A DNA stretch of 64,000 nt from Anaeramoeba flamelloides (GCA_027625915.1 JANTQA010000072.1:1674001-1738000); one strand, 5' to 3'; shown: positions 1 through 11,994, counted from the first letter of the stretch. Notes: generated from the letters alone by a model not told the origin. A program made the numbers and translations.

Positions 1-300
1 TTTGTATATTGATTATCAAGATAGAGCATATTAGAAGAATTTGTTCATGAGATTCCATCTAAACTTTACTATTGAAAAAAAAAGTTTTTCTAAAATTGAA
101 AAGAAACAGATTTTAAATTAATTCTGATCAAAAATTAAAAATCAAGATAGTTGAAATATATCTTATTTTAAGAATATTTTCCGAATTCTTTTTTAGTTAA
201 GGATAATTTATCTTTTAATATGAATTCCAAATTAGTACAAAATATTTAATTTTCAAATTTTTTGTTCAAAAAAAAAAATTGTAATGTATTGGATTATTTG
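1..300. repeat. Dispersed repeat, second copy at about 24790-25080
   Basis: The stretch with GAGATTCCATCTAAACTTTA and the downstream CCGAATTCTTTTTTAGTT aligns by eye with about 24830-25080, inside the RasGAP intron. Both copies keep the same order of short blocks. The element is non-coding and its true ends are not visible. It precedes the first recognisable exon of the 539-2141 gene, so it probably lies in an intron of that gene. Confidence 0.55.
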
Positions 301-484
301 ACCAATAAATTATGAAACTTGTTAAAAACTATTTAAAAAATATTTTTTTTCAAAAATTGATTATTCCCTTAAAACTATTTTATTAGATGTACTAACAAAG
401 GAAGAAAAAAAAAGAAAAGAAAATTTATAGAACTTTTTTTATTTTAGTTCAATCTTATTAAAAAATATTTGAGTGTTTAATTTT

Positions 485-511
485 TTTCTTTCTTTCTTTC
501 TTTCTTTCTTT
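485..511. repeat. (TTTC)n microsatellite
   Basis: About six to seven perfect TTTC units lie just upstream of the 3' splice site at 537-538, forming part of its pyrimidine tract. Confidence 0.8.
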
Positions 512-538
512 AATTATTTATTCAATTATAATTTATAG

Positions 539-748
539 TCTGTCAGCAGTTTGAAAGGTATGAATGGATTTTTAAGTGAAATGTTTAAACAAGTAAATCA
601 AGCTTTGAGTAAAAATTTAATAATTTATTTCATTGATTCGCCACCTGAAGAATTTATTTCTGAAACATATCAAGTATTAATTTATTATTTTTCATGTTTT
701 ATCTTTTTAACCCAAATTCTTATTTATCCAATGAATTCTTATTAAAAA

Positions 749-784
<36 letters not shown>

Positions 785-1418
785 GTATTGGCAGATAATT
801 ATTTAATAAAAATCCTATTAAAAAATATAACACATACAAATCAAAACAATAGCAATAATAATGAAGAAAATGGTATCTTAAAACTTGTAAATTCTATTGA
901 AATTTTGACCAAAATTGTGAATATAAACCCTAAAATAGATCATATACTTTGGGACAAAATTAAACCAGATTATATTTTGCAACTTTTGTCTTCTGTCAAA
1001 AAAAATAAAAAAACTGAAACCAATGGGTTGAAGTTAAAATTGTTAAGTGAGATTATAAGCAAATCAAAAAATCGTTTCAGTTTTGAACAAGATAAAGCAA
1101 AGGAAATTTTGAGAATCATTCAAACCATAATAAACCCAAAAAAAAATTACAACTTGAATATTTTTCAAATTTACCTCAATGTTATTATTTGCCTTTTGTT
1201 GCCCCTAAAAAATTTCCCAAAAAATAAAAAAAAATGGTTAATATTATTTGAATATGTTACAGTAAAATCTTTATTTTATTTCTAAGATATAACATATATT
1301 ACCTTTACTTTGCCTTTCATTTCTTATTCGCTCTTCTCTCTTTTAATTTAATCAATTTTTAAATTATTGTTATTATTATTATTATTATTATTAATATTAT
1401 TATTATTATTATTATTAA

Positions 1419-1450
<32 letters not shown>

Positions 1451-2141
1451 TGAATTTTAAAATAGAAAATCTTCGATTCGTATCCTGGTGTCTCTCTTTT
1501 ACAAAATTCTTATTATGATTTAATTGGGAAATTATTACATAAAAATATAAAACATTTACGATCGTATTGCCAAAACAGTGCTCTTTTTAGTGATCATGAA
1601 AACCTCAATGAATATCAAACTTTGATCATAAATAAACTTGTTAAACATTTTCCAAATTTCGTTCCCATCGGTAATTTTTTTAAAAGTTTTTTTATTTATC
1701 AGTATTAAAAATATTTATTTAATCTTTTTAAAATAAAAATTATTCTACCTAATAATAATAGATCAGAAATTCCTTAATGGAATTGAACTTAAAAACAAAA
1801 AAGGGAGATCGCCAAAAACAAGAAAGAATAAAAATAAAAGTAAGAATACAAGACAATCAATAATGAATAGCAGTGAAGTAAATACTTTTTTCAGGTTTTT
1901 AATTGTATTGTTATTTTTATTAAAATATTTAAATACATAACTAATCCCGCTTTATTATTATTGTTGTTGTTATTATTATTTATTAAATATTTATTGTATT
2001 TTTTTTTAAATTAATTAATTTCCAATCGATCTATTTAATTTTCCATAGAAATTTTTGTTAGAGCAGTATAAATTAATTCCCCAAAACTTATCATCACATG
2101 AGCTAGAACATGTAATGAGCATTTTTGATGAAGAAAATTAA
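539..2141 (+). CDS. 3' part of a five-exon gene, unrecognised helical protein
   Basis: Five coding exons can be joined in one frame: 539-673, 785-1261, 1466-1670, 1762-1877 and 2049-2141, ending in TAA. The introns are 674-784, 1262-1465, 1671-1761 and 1878-2048. All are GT-AG and the phases agree at every junction, which is strong evidence that this is one real gene. The 5' end is not found: an AG splice site precedes 539, and the bases before it are repeat, so earlier exons probably lie outside the window. The product is rich in Leu, Ile, Lys and Asn and looks all-helical, like an alpha-solenoid (for example VLADNYLIKILLKN, then IFDSYPGVSLLQNSYYDLIGK), with a basic linker encoded by the fourth exon. 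I do not recognise the family. A distant resemblance to SAPS-type phosphatase regulatory subunits crossed my mind but is not supported by a diagnostic motif. The intron at 1262-1465 holds a long (TTA)n tract. Confidence 0.7.
752..780. repeat. (TA)n microsatellite
   Basis: Alternating TA run inside the intron 674-784, directly before the acceptor. Similar runs occur at about 2378-2402, 26392-26420, 41036-41067, 42483-42506 and 49561-49583, always in introns or between genes. Confidence 0.85.
1360..1450. repeat. (TTA)n microsatellite
   Basis: About ninety bases of TTA units with occasional TAA interruptions, inside the intron 1262-1465 of the first gene. Confidence 0.85.
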
Positions 2142-5100
2142 TCATTTGAATACTATTATTCATACATCATTTGAATAGCCAAATAAATAAATATAAATTT
2201 ATTTTTCCTTTTTTCAAATTTGATTTTTTTTTATTTCTGTTTTTTTCATGTTTTTTTTTTTTTTTTTTTCACTCTTAACGATGTTCTTGTTTAATTAGGT
2301 AATTGGTTTTAAAATAGAATCCTAAAAAAATTCAATAATTTTAGAGTTAAATTTTTTATTAAAAAAAAAAATAGTTAATATATATATATATATATATATA
2401 TATTTTTATTGTTTTGGTTTGGAAACAATCAAATTTTTATAATTAGAGTTTATCTGGGAAGAATGAAAAAAAAATTAGAAAAATGTAAAAATTTTTGCTA
2501 AGGTTTGTGAAAATGAAAGATTATTAAATGTGGTAAGAATTCAATTTTTTATAGTAAAGTTGCCACAGGTATTACATGGTTTTGGGCTTTTTAATCTCAG
2601 CATTGTATATACCAAACCACCAATACTAAACCCCAATTCAAAATTTTTAACACACCAAAATTCGATTTATGAAAAAAATAAAACTTGTTTAATCAATTCA
2701 AGAAGAAATACCAAATTAGAACCATTTGCTAATTGGAATGTTAACATTTGTTTATAAATTACAATACTCACAAAACAAAAAATAAATAATTATCAATACA
2801 AATAAATCATGGGAGTGTTAAAAAGTTTGGAGATGGACAAAACAAAAAAATACATTTTGTAAATTTGTTTAGATTCTATTAGGAATATTGATCGATCAAA
2901 GGTTAGAGACTACAAATTAATTTTATTTGTGTTCTTCTATTTGGAATAACTCAACTTTAACATAATATCAATTGTTGAAAAAAAATTTGATCGAACGAAA
3001 CAAGTTATGTAATTCAAAAAATAAAGGAAATGAAAATAAAATACTAAAAGATGAAAAAATGATTTTTATATTTTATACAAAAATCAAAGTTATTTCCAAT
3101 TTAAATGTAATTGTATTATTAAAATTCTTTGGAACATTTTTAACTGTGTGGAAAATTTAGAATTTTAGTTTATATTAATAGTGTAAAATATATAAATAAA
3201 AATCAAAGCCCAAATAAGTTCCCGAAAGATTTATCAAATAGGAAAGTTTAGCGAGTTCCCCATAGTATTATATAATGGATGGATAATTCCATCAAAAAAT
3301 AAAACAAAAATTACAAAACTAAAACAATCATTTTTGGTTCCAAAATAGATAGGATAGAAAACAATTTATCAGAAAATACCCAAAAAAAAAGAGAGTAGGG
3401 GGAAATTATATATTATATCATATTAATCCAATAAAAGGTGTGGAAGAAGGTTTACGGGGGGGGGGTGTCGAAGGGTGTTGTAGGATTCTGTTGAGTGCCG
3501 TCAAGTTCCTAGCTTTTTTTTTTTTTTAATTTAAGAAATTAAAAGAAAATTTAAGAAAGTTTGTTTTGATTTCTCAAATTAAAAAATATCTCAGGGAAGT
3601 TTTCCATAATTCTAAAAAATTTAGTAAAATCAAAGATTTAAAACTAATATTTTACATTCAGAAAGTCCTAATTAGATTTTTCTTATGGGTTTCTGTTTTA
3701 TCTGTGAAGCGCTCTGGGTTTTTTTGAGGTTTTCTATTTTATTTGAGAAGTGTTCTAGGTTTTTTTTTTACTTTAGAAATAAACATAAAATTTATTAAAA
3801 TTTTCGGTTTATTTCTAAAGTAAAAAAAAACCTAGAACGCTTTACAAATAAAATGAAAACCTTAAAAAAAACCTAGAACACTTCTCAAATATATAGAAAA
3901 CTCGAAAAAACCTTACTAAAATCTATTGTTTTTATAAATAAACAGACAATTCAAGAAAAGCTAAGGGGTGGTTTTTTTTAATTTCATAAATAAGCCGGAA
4001 ATTAAATAAATTTTCAGTTTATTTCAAAAATTAAAAATAAAAAACTAAAGTGAAGTGCAGTGGAGTGCCTAGATTTTACAAATAAATAGAAAAGTCAAAA
4101 AAATCTAACGAAAATCTATTGATTTTACGAATAAACAGAAAGCTCAAGAAGGGCTAATGGTGGTTTTCCTGAATTCAAAAGAATGGAGAAAAATCAAAGA
4201 TTTTACTCAATTCTTTTGAATTTAGGAAAACCTAGAGGCTATTTTTTCTACTTGTTGTTTTTTATTTGAAAATTTAAAGTTTTTTTAACCAAAACAAAAA
4301 TTAAAAAAACCCTAACGGTAATAGGAGGCAATTTTGGTACTTTGCCTCTCTTCAAAAATGAAATTTTTTTTCGTTTAAATAAAATGAAACTTTATAAGTA
4401 GCTGGCTTTTGAAATGCAATCGGGAACGAACTCTTTGGAAAGTAAACTTTCAAGATTTGACAAAACGAAATTGGTCCAAAAATATTTTTTTTCTCTTTAT
4501 AAATTCCAAAGCATTTTTAAGGACCGTTCATACCACATGCTCTGTGGGGGTGAAAACATAATACCGACAGCCAAAAAAAAAAAAATGATTTAATAGAATT
4601 GCAAATAAATAAAAGTCGAGATATTACTATTTTTTTTTTTAATGATTTGAAGAATTCAAAGTCTAATTTGATCAATAACTGGCCTTATTGTTGCGAATTC
4701 AAAAAAAAATCACGATTTCGATTTCAAATAGGGGATATTTTTAATATTGCCGAGAGAAAATAATAATCAGATTATTTTTGAGCAATTAACAAAATCACAA
4801 CAGTTATTATTAGAAACGGGCTAGTTAATACCAATAATTAAAATAAATTTATGAGCAAAATAATATATTTGGAATTTTTCGTTGATTTAAAATCAATAAA
4901 AAAAAAGCAAAAAATTCAACCAATTTTTTTTTAATAGATTTGGAAAATTTTTCACTCATACAGAATTTCTCAAAATCGTCTTTAAGTCACCAAACTCAAA
5001 CCAATTGCTCAATTTGATCTAGATATTTTCAACTGATATTTTTTATTATTATTCATTGAGTAAAAACAAACAAATTGGACAGGTCAGCTGATTAAAAGAC

Positions 5101-7066
5101 TCTATTGATTATCTTTTTTTTTTGAAAATTACTCTGAGTTCTATACATGATCTAGATAAAATTTACTTCTTTGGTTTATCTCTCAAATCGTCTAATTTTA
5201 AGAATTAGAAACTCTTACCAATTCCTAAAAAGTTTTTTTTCAATAACAAAAAATAACAATTCACAATTTGAAAATATCAAAAATGGAAAAAGTAAGCAAG
5301 TGGAAAGAAGTTGATCAACTGTATAAGCTAATTAAATCTTCGTCTATATAGACATGTTTTTTTTGTCATTTTTGATCTCAAGATGGAAAAAAAATGATAA
5401 CGAGAATAATTTTAACAACAAGACAAAGGTAAATATAAAATCGATTTTTTGATATTGCAACAGGTTTATTCAATGATACTGACACATTTGAAGTCAGCTT
5501 ATTGTAGCTAAGTGTAATATGAATATATAATTTACCCAGTTAAATTTTTGGTTGCAAAATTCTATGCGGTAAATTTCGAATTTGGTTGAGTAAAAAATGT
5601 TTAACTAAATCACAAATTTTCGAAAAAACTTAAATTTTAATAAAATTGTTCTTGTCTCAAAATTCTGTTAAGTTAATAAATATGATTTTTACATAAAAAG
5701 AATAAGTACTATTTCAGAAATTAGAGTAATGTAAAATTTGACTTCCGAATGGGTGGAAAAGTAAAAAGATTTCATTTACTTTATTGATTTCTCAGAAAAA
5801 GTAAAATATTTTTAGTTTCCAATTCGAAGTACTACCAAACCGTCAGCCTGTAGGAGAAAAATTCGAAATGTGTTTATTTCGACACAAAAAGAAAAAATAG
5901 TGAAAAATAAGATAAAATATTGGAATTTTGGTTTTTAAAAGATGTTTTCAACAATTTTCTCTCTTTGAAGTGATCTATTTTCGAACAAAAAAGAGTGAGA
6001 ATATTAATGCGACATTGATTGAAGACACTACTTTAAGATTTGGAACACTTATATCTTTTTTAATATGTATAAAAATTTGAAATAAAATGGAAAAACAAAT
6101 TCCCTCAAGAATTTATTCACCTTCACATATTTAAATTATTTTTATTCAACCTTTTGTCCAAATTTTGGGTGCACAATTATTTTTACCACTTTTCTGACCT
6201 TTTCCTTTTTATTGTTAAAAAAGATAATTTTACTGAAATAAACTAAAACCAAACCTTTGGTTGGACAGTTGAACAACCCCTCAGAAGACTTTGAAACACC
6301 TTTTTTAATTTCTTTTATTTTGACAAGAAAAGCACCAAAGAGGTTTTTCTCTTGAAAATTGCAAAATGATTTTGATTTACCAAAGAATATGTTAAAAATT
6401 CGGTTATTAATCAAAACAGAAGAAACCTGCGAAAAGGCAGTATATCTCTCACTTAGTATTGAATTTTTTACTTGAAAAAACACTCGAAAACTTGGAAAAA
6501 AGTGTTTTTTTTTAATCAAGAGATTATTGCTCTTGGAAATTTTTTTTATTCTACAGCCAAAAAGAGTTTGAAAAGTTGTAAAAATAGACCTTATTTCTGT
6601 TATTTGACAGAAATTAAAATTTTTTTCAAAATTTTTATTTCAAAATATTTGAAAAGTTTTCTTACTTCCATAATTGTTCTTTCATTCTTCATAATATGAG
6701 TTGGATCAAAAATCCCTTTTTTTTAAAGTGAGTATTAATCCATTTTTTGTACATTTTTTATTACTCTTTTTTTTTTTTTTTTTTATTCCACTTTCCACCC
6801 AAATTTAACCAAGATTTCCAAGTTAACTACAAATAAAATCAGAAACAAAAAATAGTGATGATGTACATTTTGATTTCCTTTTTTACCTTCTACTTCTCTT
6901 TTCTTCTTCGATATTTAAACCCCGTTAAATATCCTTTCGTTCTCAAACTCCAACATATCTAATAGGAGATCAATCAATGAAGGATCAAAGCAATACAACA
7001 CATCAACTCTTTTTGAGAAAGAGTTAGAGAAAGAAGAGAAACAGATGGACAGGTGGGCACAAAAAG
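2142..7066. other. Intergenic, repeat-rich, no supported gene
   Basis: No reading frame here looks like protein. It contains a (TA)n run near 2378, a short dispersed repeat at about 2405-2480 that aligns with 46770-46850 (shared block around GGAAACAATCA), a G10 run at 3456-3465 that is remarkable in such AT-rich DNA, and the foldback family D copy at 3430-4330. The rest (4330-7066) is simple AT-rich sequence. A 125-codon frame on the minus strand at 6142-6519 has no recognisable domain. The 5' leader of the Myb gene probably lies around 6900-7171. Confidence 0.6.
3430..4330. repeat. Foldback repeat family D, copy 1
   Basis: A series of nested inverted repeats built of the same modules. One module is GGTTTTTT...ACTTTAGAAATAAAC facing its complement (about 3750-3835). 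Another is a hairpin around AATTCAAAAGAAT and ATTCTTTTGAATT (about 4175-4230). Modules contain CCTAGAAC or CCTAACGG. The same modules recur at about 42985-43300 and 47440-48000. The motif GTGCCGTCAAGTTCCTAG at about 3495 is the reverse complement of the one ending the third copy (around 47970). No coding capacity is visible, so this looks like a foldback or composite MITE. Confidence 0.6.
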
Positions 7067-7171
7067 ATGTATGCCTTCAAATTTTTTTTTTTCTTTTCGA
7101 AAAACCCTATTAATTTTAGAATTTTTTTTTATTTATTTTTTTTTTTTTTTTTTTTTTTATTCCTCATAAAA

Positions 7172-10100
7172 ATGAAATTTCTCTCCAAAAAGGATGAATA
7201 TTTAATTCAGCTTGTAAAAGAGGACAACAAAACAAATTGGGATTTAATATCCCAAAATTTTAAAAATTTTGATGCCACGATGTGTTTGAAAAGATACCGA
7301 ACAGTAAAAAGATTAACCCCCAACCCAAAATATTTTTTTTTTTTTTTTTTTTTTTTGAGGACTTGTTAATTTTTAAAAATACCTACTTTTCCTTTTTAAT
7401 TTTTTAAATAACAACACAACAGCTGAAAAGCATACAAACTAAAAAAGGGATGTGGATTAAAATTGTAAGAAATTGAAATTTTTTCTTTTTTTTTTTGATA
7501 ACAATTCCAAAATGTAATTTACTTTCAAAAAAAAAAAAAACCACTTTAACTCCAAATTAAAACGAAACAATAGGAAGACACACTTTTAAAAAATGCAATA
7601 AATTTATTTGGGGAAACTAACTGGGCCCAAGTGTCAGCTTTTATTCCTGGAAGAAATTCCAAACAGTGTCGTGAAAGGTAAACTTTGTTACTTTTTTAAA
7701 TTTTAAAAATCTTCTAAAGGAGAAACGATAATATTATTTTCATGAAAAATACAAACAAACTCATTTCCCCGAACTAACATTCAAAGTATATTGAAAACAA
7801 CAAATTTTGAAATTCAATTTTTTAAAAAAGATTTAGTTTTTTGATCTTAAATGTGTGTTGAATATTAATTTTCAAAAACAATTTTTTGACACTTTGATTC
7901 AAAAAAAAAGATACAACCAAAAGTAGAGTGGTTTTACCAAATTGCAGGTAAGCAGTTTTTAGAACAACTCTTGTCACAGACGAGAAACTTCAATAGACCC
8001 ATTTTAAGTACATTTTTAAAAAATTTTTTTTTGCAAAAGCTTGTTTTAAACAACTTTACTTAAATACGATTCATTTGGCTTGTGAAACTTTTTTCATTCC
8101 ATTAAGCACACCACATGTTTTGGAAACCTCTTTCAAACTTCTTTTAAACCCCTTTACTTGTTTAAAACCTTTTAATTTTTCTCTAAACTTGCGTTAACTC
8201 CATTTTAAAAGCCTTCAAAAATTTTAAGCAAGTTTTAAGATGCTTAAAGATTGGCGAACAAAATGTGTTCAAAAGGCACAATATAAATGCCAACTATTTG
8301 TGTTGGGTTCAGGGACAAACCAACTAAAAAAAAAAATCTTCAAGTAAATTTAATAGTAAAATTCAAAAAAATATTTATAGCATCTTGAAATTGAAAAAAC
8401 AAAGCAAAAATCCTGATTACTATAATTACCTAACTTACTTTACAAGATATTTTCCGAAAAGAATTATTTGTTTTAAAAAGAAAGATCCATTTTTGGCATT
8501 TTTATGAAAAGTTTAAAATTCAACAAATACACATGAATTATTTAAAAAAAATTATTTTCTTTGAAGAAAAAAGAAATCTTATTGCCTACGAAGGAAGTGT
8601 ACAAAAATACAATACACTTTTAAAAATAAAATCACAAATTTTTTCAAATAACTCGGTATAAAAATAATATACTTTATTTCATTAAAAAAATTACAATAAT
8701 TATTTTAAATTTGAAAAAACATCAAATTACTTTATTCAATGAACAGTTGGAATCAATTTTTTCAACAAAAAAAAAAAAATATGAGAAGAACCACCAAACT
8801 ATTAACTGTTGAGAGAAAAATGTTGGACACAGAAAAATAGTTGGACAGCAATTTTAATTGGAAACATTACCGAAAATGATTTTTAATTTCAATCATTTGT
8901 GAAATAACTAAAGAAAATAACAATAATCTACTTGTTAGAATAACGATTAATGTAATTCTACTTTTTCAAAACCTTATCTCTTATAATCTAAAGCAAGTTT
9001 AAAAATTACCATTTTCAGGATTAATAGTAAACTTTACTACAACTTGGATTTTTGTTAAAATAGCATGATCTACTTTAGTTATCAACCATTCAAATGAGTA
9101 TTCTACACACACCACAAATTAATGAACTTGTAACACCTTTAAACCTGGATTTATATAAAAGTCATCTAGTTATCAATAGGATTTGATTTTCAATTTTACT
9201 AATGTTCCCAATTAAAAATGGTGTCCAACCATTTTTCTGTTTCCAACATTTTTCTCTCAATAGTAAATTAAAAATTCACCCAAAATACTTTTTTAAAGCC
9301 TGTAAAATTCAATTTATAACATAAAGAAATTCTTTTTAATTTGATTATTTTTAATCGACAAACAATAACCACAATCTTATTTTTTTCAGTGGGCTGGTAA
9401 TAATCCAAAGAATTAAAAGTACCAATAAGCTTTTACTTTTATTTCGCAAAATTTTTTTAAATATTTTAAAACAGATAAAAATAAATTCAAATTAATAATA
9501 ATAAAAAAAAAAAATTAATAAATATCATCAAAAACCTTATTTAAACAATAGAAGTTTGTTATTTATACCCTGAGTCTTTGAATAAAGAAATTTTACCTAA
9601 TCTTTTAAATTTCTCGTAATTTGATAAACTTTTTGTAAATAAAATAAATGTTCAAATTTTTTTTGATCTTCAAGGATTCATTATTTTATTTATTTTTCTT
9701 GAATTTTTAACAATAAGATTGAGGATGTAATGTTGTTTGTTCATGCAAACCTTCAGAAATTACTAAAAGTGTGATTTCATCTTAAAAATAAAAATGTTTT
9801 GCAAGTTTTTCTTTATTAATTTGCATTCAAAAATTACAAAAGAGAAATCAGAATATTTTTTTACTCAAAATTTACTTTGGAAAAATTAAACTCTTTTAAA
9901 AATGATAACTCATTTTTCTAAAGTTGATCAAAGGTGTTTTTTTTTTTTTTTTTTTTTATATCAAGTTTAATTGAATCTTTGTGCAAATAAGTGTACTATT
10001 ACCTTTGTGGAATAATAATAATAAATAAGGGTTACTAGTTCCTTATAATTCGTATTTTTTTTTGTAGAAAATGAAATCAAGTTTAAAATGCTTCTAATAA

Positions 10101-11994
10101 CTGTGTTTATTCATTCTTTAAATTAGAAGTTATGAATTTAGTCACTTCAAAATTTTCTCTTGAACAGATAAAGTGCATTTAGCACTAAAATCCTTAACAA
10201 TAACACATAATTCGTATTTTTAATACCTTAAATCCAAGATTCAAAAGTTTTATTGATTTTTAATTTATCTATTTAATAAATATAACAAATTAAAAAAAAA
10301 ATAAATATAAAAAAACATTTAAAAAAACATCCTAATATAAAAATAAAAAAATTTTAAATCTTTTTACTAATTTGTAAAAATACAAAAAAAAAAAAAAATT
10401 TAACCAAAATAATAAATTATATTTGATAAAGATGGAACAATCAATTAAATCCAAATATTAATAGATCTCCATTTACCATTGAAGAGGGCGAGCTTTTAAT
10501 TCAAAAACAAAAAGAAATAGGTAATAAATGGAGCACCATTGCGCAATTTTTTGATCGAAGAACAGACAATATGCTAAAAAATCATTGGCATTCTTTAAGG
10601 GTTCGCAAGGGATTGCCTAATTATTACAGTCCAAAAAATAAAAATAATAAAAGACGAAAAAATGCAAGGAAAAAAAAAAAGATTACAATTGGTGCAAAAG
10701 ACAATTTAAAAAAAACTGAGAATGAATTTAGTTTTGGATTCGAAAGAATTAAAAAAAATAAAAAAAAAAAAAATATTAGCAAAAAGGGCTTAAATTTTAA
10801 AAAGAAATTTAATAAGGATGCATTGAAAATTGAAATACAAGATAATTCACAATCAATTTTCACAGGAAAGCAAATTAAAAATAAAAAACTTAACAGTTTA
10901 AAATTAACAAAACTAACAATAGTTGATCAAAATGAAAATTATCAAAACCACAATGGAAACAATATAAATCAATTGTATTTCCAAAATTTAAATTATGGGA
11001 ATGGAAGGGAATCACCAATATCCCCTCGTGAGCATACCAATTCACCAACTTCCAATGCAATTCGTGACGTTTCATCAAAAATTAGAAAACTCAATCTTTG
11101 CCAACAAAATTCACCAAGATCGCCGCGATGCATACAATCACCTTTATCGGCACGCTCTCCGCGTTCTCATAAAACAAAAAATTTCTTTCTGTCTCCCCGA
11201 TCAACACGGACAACGAAATGCACACACTTTAAAAAAAACAAACCAAGCAAAAAAAAGAAAAGAAAAAAAAAAAAAAAAAAAAAATTGTAGTTTCACCAAG
11301 AAGAAACAGATTAATAACACAACAATTTCAAAAAAACAATCATTTAATTACGGGGTTTGAATCAAAAAAAATAAAGCAAAGCCTTTTTGAGAACCAAAAT
11401 ATTAATAAAGACGATTGTAAATATGAATATGATCAGCCCTTAACAAATGAAATTAAGCAAAATCTCAATGATGAAAAGAATAATGACGATATTGGGGTTA
11501 TTGATGATGAAGGATGTAAATTAAATTCAATAATCCCAAATGTGAATTCTTTCAAGGGCGAGGTTAAAATACAAAAAACACAAATTTATAATATTATTAA
11601 TAATCAAAAAGTCAATACCCAAAAGAACAACGAACGCTTAAACCATAATAATAAACGACAATTTGAGAATAATAATTTGATTGATTTTGAAGAAATTAAT
11701 AATTCGGATACCAAGGATTTGCCAAATATAAACACCTTTGAAGGCACAGAAAACGATTTTATAACATTAAGCCAGAATCTTAATCAATACGAAGATTTTA
11801 GCATCGATGCCCAAGAGTCTTTTCAAGATCTAAACTATGATCCCTTTTTTGAGATACCTCTCAATTTGGAATTTGATACACCTTCGATCAATGAAAGGTA
11901 TGAGCCAATTTTTGAAGATACTCATTTCAATTCGGTATTATTTTCAAATAATTTTGATGAAAATATAATTGAATCGACAAATTGGAACAATTAA
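7172..11994 (+). CDS. Three-repeat Myb-like DNA-binding protein, with a frame break at an A22 run
   Basis: Exons are 7172-7303, 7423-7464, 7574-7677 and 10432-11994, with introns of 119, 109 and 2754 bases (GT-AG, phases agree). Three Myb/SANT repeats are visible. R1 is in exon 1 (LSKKDEYLIQLV ... TNWDLISQNF). R2 spans exons 2-3 (GMWIKIEDTLL ... NWAQVSAFIPGRNSKQCRERW). R3 is in exon 4 (FTIEEGELLIQ ... KWSTIAQFFDRRTDN ... NHWHSL). By family knowledge it is a nuclear, sequence-specific transcription factor. The tail is Lys-rich, with many SPR/SP motifs (possible proline-directed kinase sites), and then Asn/Asp-rich and acidic, which could be an activation region. The frame used up to 11262 meets a stop right after a 22-A run (11263-11284). 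A different frame is open from the run to TAA at 11994 and continues the SPRR motif style (VVSPRRNRL), so the two parts most likely belong together. The start ATG is chosen because R1 begins there; an upstream in-frame extension is only poly-T coding for Phe. Confidence 0.85.
8335..9650. repeat. Dispersed repeat family B, copy 1 (interrupted)
   Basis: Lies within the large Myb intron. It aligns block by block with about 55575-56400: the stretch around TTTTCCGAAAAGA, the later block with TTATTGCCT and TACAAAAATA, then the block with AAATTCAA and TTTAAATTT. The copy is split by the family E TIR element at 8806-9263, which is absent from the other copy. Non-coding and decayed; ends approximate. 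Confidence 0.55.
8806..9263. mobile_element. Non-autonomous TIR DNA transposon, family E copy 1
   Basis: Terminal inverted repeats of about 45 bases: the left end CTGTTGAGAGAAAAATGTTG matches the reverse complement of the right end (CTATTGAGAGAAAAATGTTG) and continues through CAGAAAAATAGTTGGAC. It is flanked by TAA on both sides (8803-8805 and 9264-9266), consistent with a 3-bp target duplication as in PIF/Harbinger elements. Length is 458 bases with no coding frame. Subterminal sequence (GGAAACATTACCGAAAA) resembles the copies at 44765 and 62254. The uninterrupted relative at about 56000 acts as an empty site. Confidence 0.75.
10118..10220. repeat. Short dispersed repeat shared with 31005-31105
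   Basis: The block TTAGAAGTTAT, a run with AGTCA(C/A)TTCAAAAT, then CCTTAACAATAA, is present in the same order in the Myb intron and in UTP15 intron 2 (there on the opposite strand relative to transcription). Non-coding. Confidence 0.45.
11263..11284. repeat. A22 homopolymer inside the Myb gene
   Basis: Twenty-two uninterrupted A within the coding part of the Myb exon 4. The open frame differs on its two sides. Such runs are prone to sequencing error, replication slippage and transcriptional slippage. Confidence 0.9.

Noticed and set aside
752-780. Regularly spaced TA-rich runs considered as a CRISPR-like or regulatory array
   Set aside because: They are plain dinucleotide microsatellites without spacers in a eukaryotic genome.
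2530-2757. A 75-codon plus-strand frame after the first gene
   Set aside because: Falls beside a dispersed repeat shared with 46770-46850; no motif and no conservation evidence.
4500-4570. Comparatively GC-rich patch (ACCACATGCTCTGTGGGGGTG) considered as a possible RNA gene
   Set aside because: It does not fold into a tRNA cloverleaf by eye and lacks A- and B-box-like promoter words.
6142-6519. A 125-codon minus-strand frame upstream of the Myb gene
   Set aside because: No recognisable domain, no splice partners, composition like the surrounding non-coding DNA.
7067-7171. N-terminal extension of the Myb exon 1 frame
   Set aside because: It encodes almost only Phe from poly-T and looks like leader sequence; the ATG at 7172 starts directly at Myb repeat 1.
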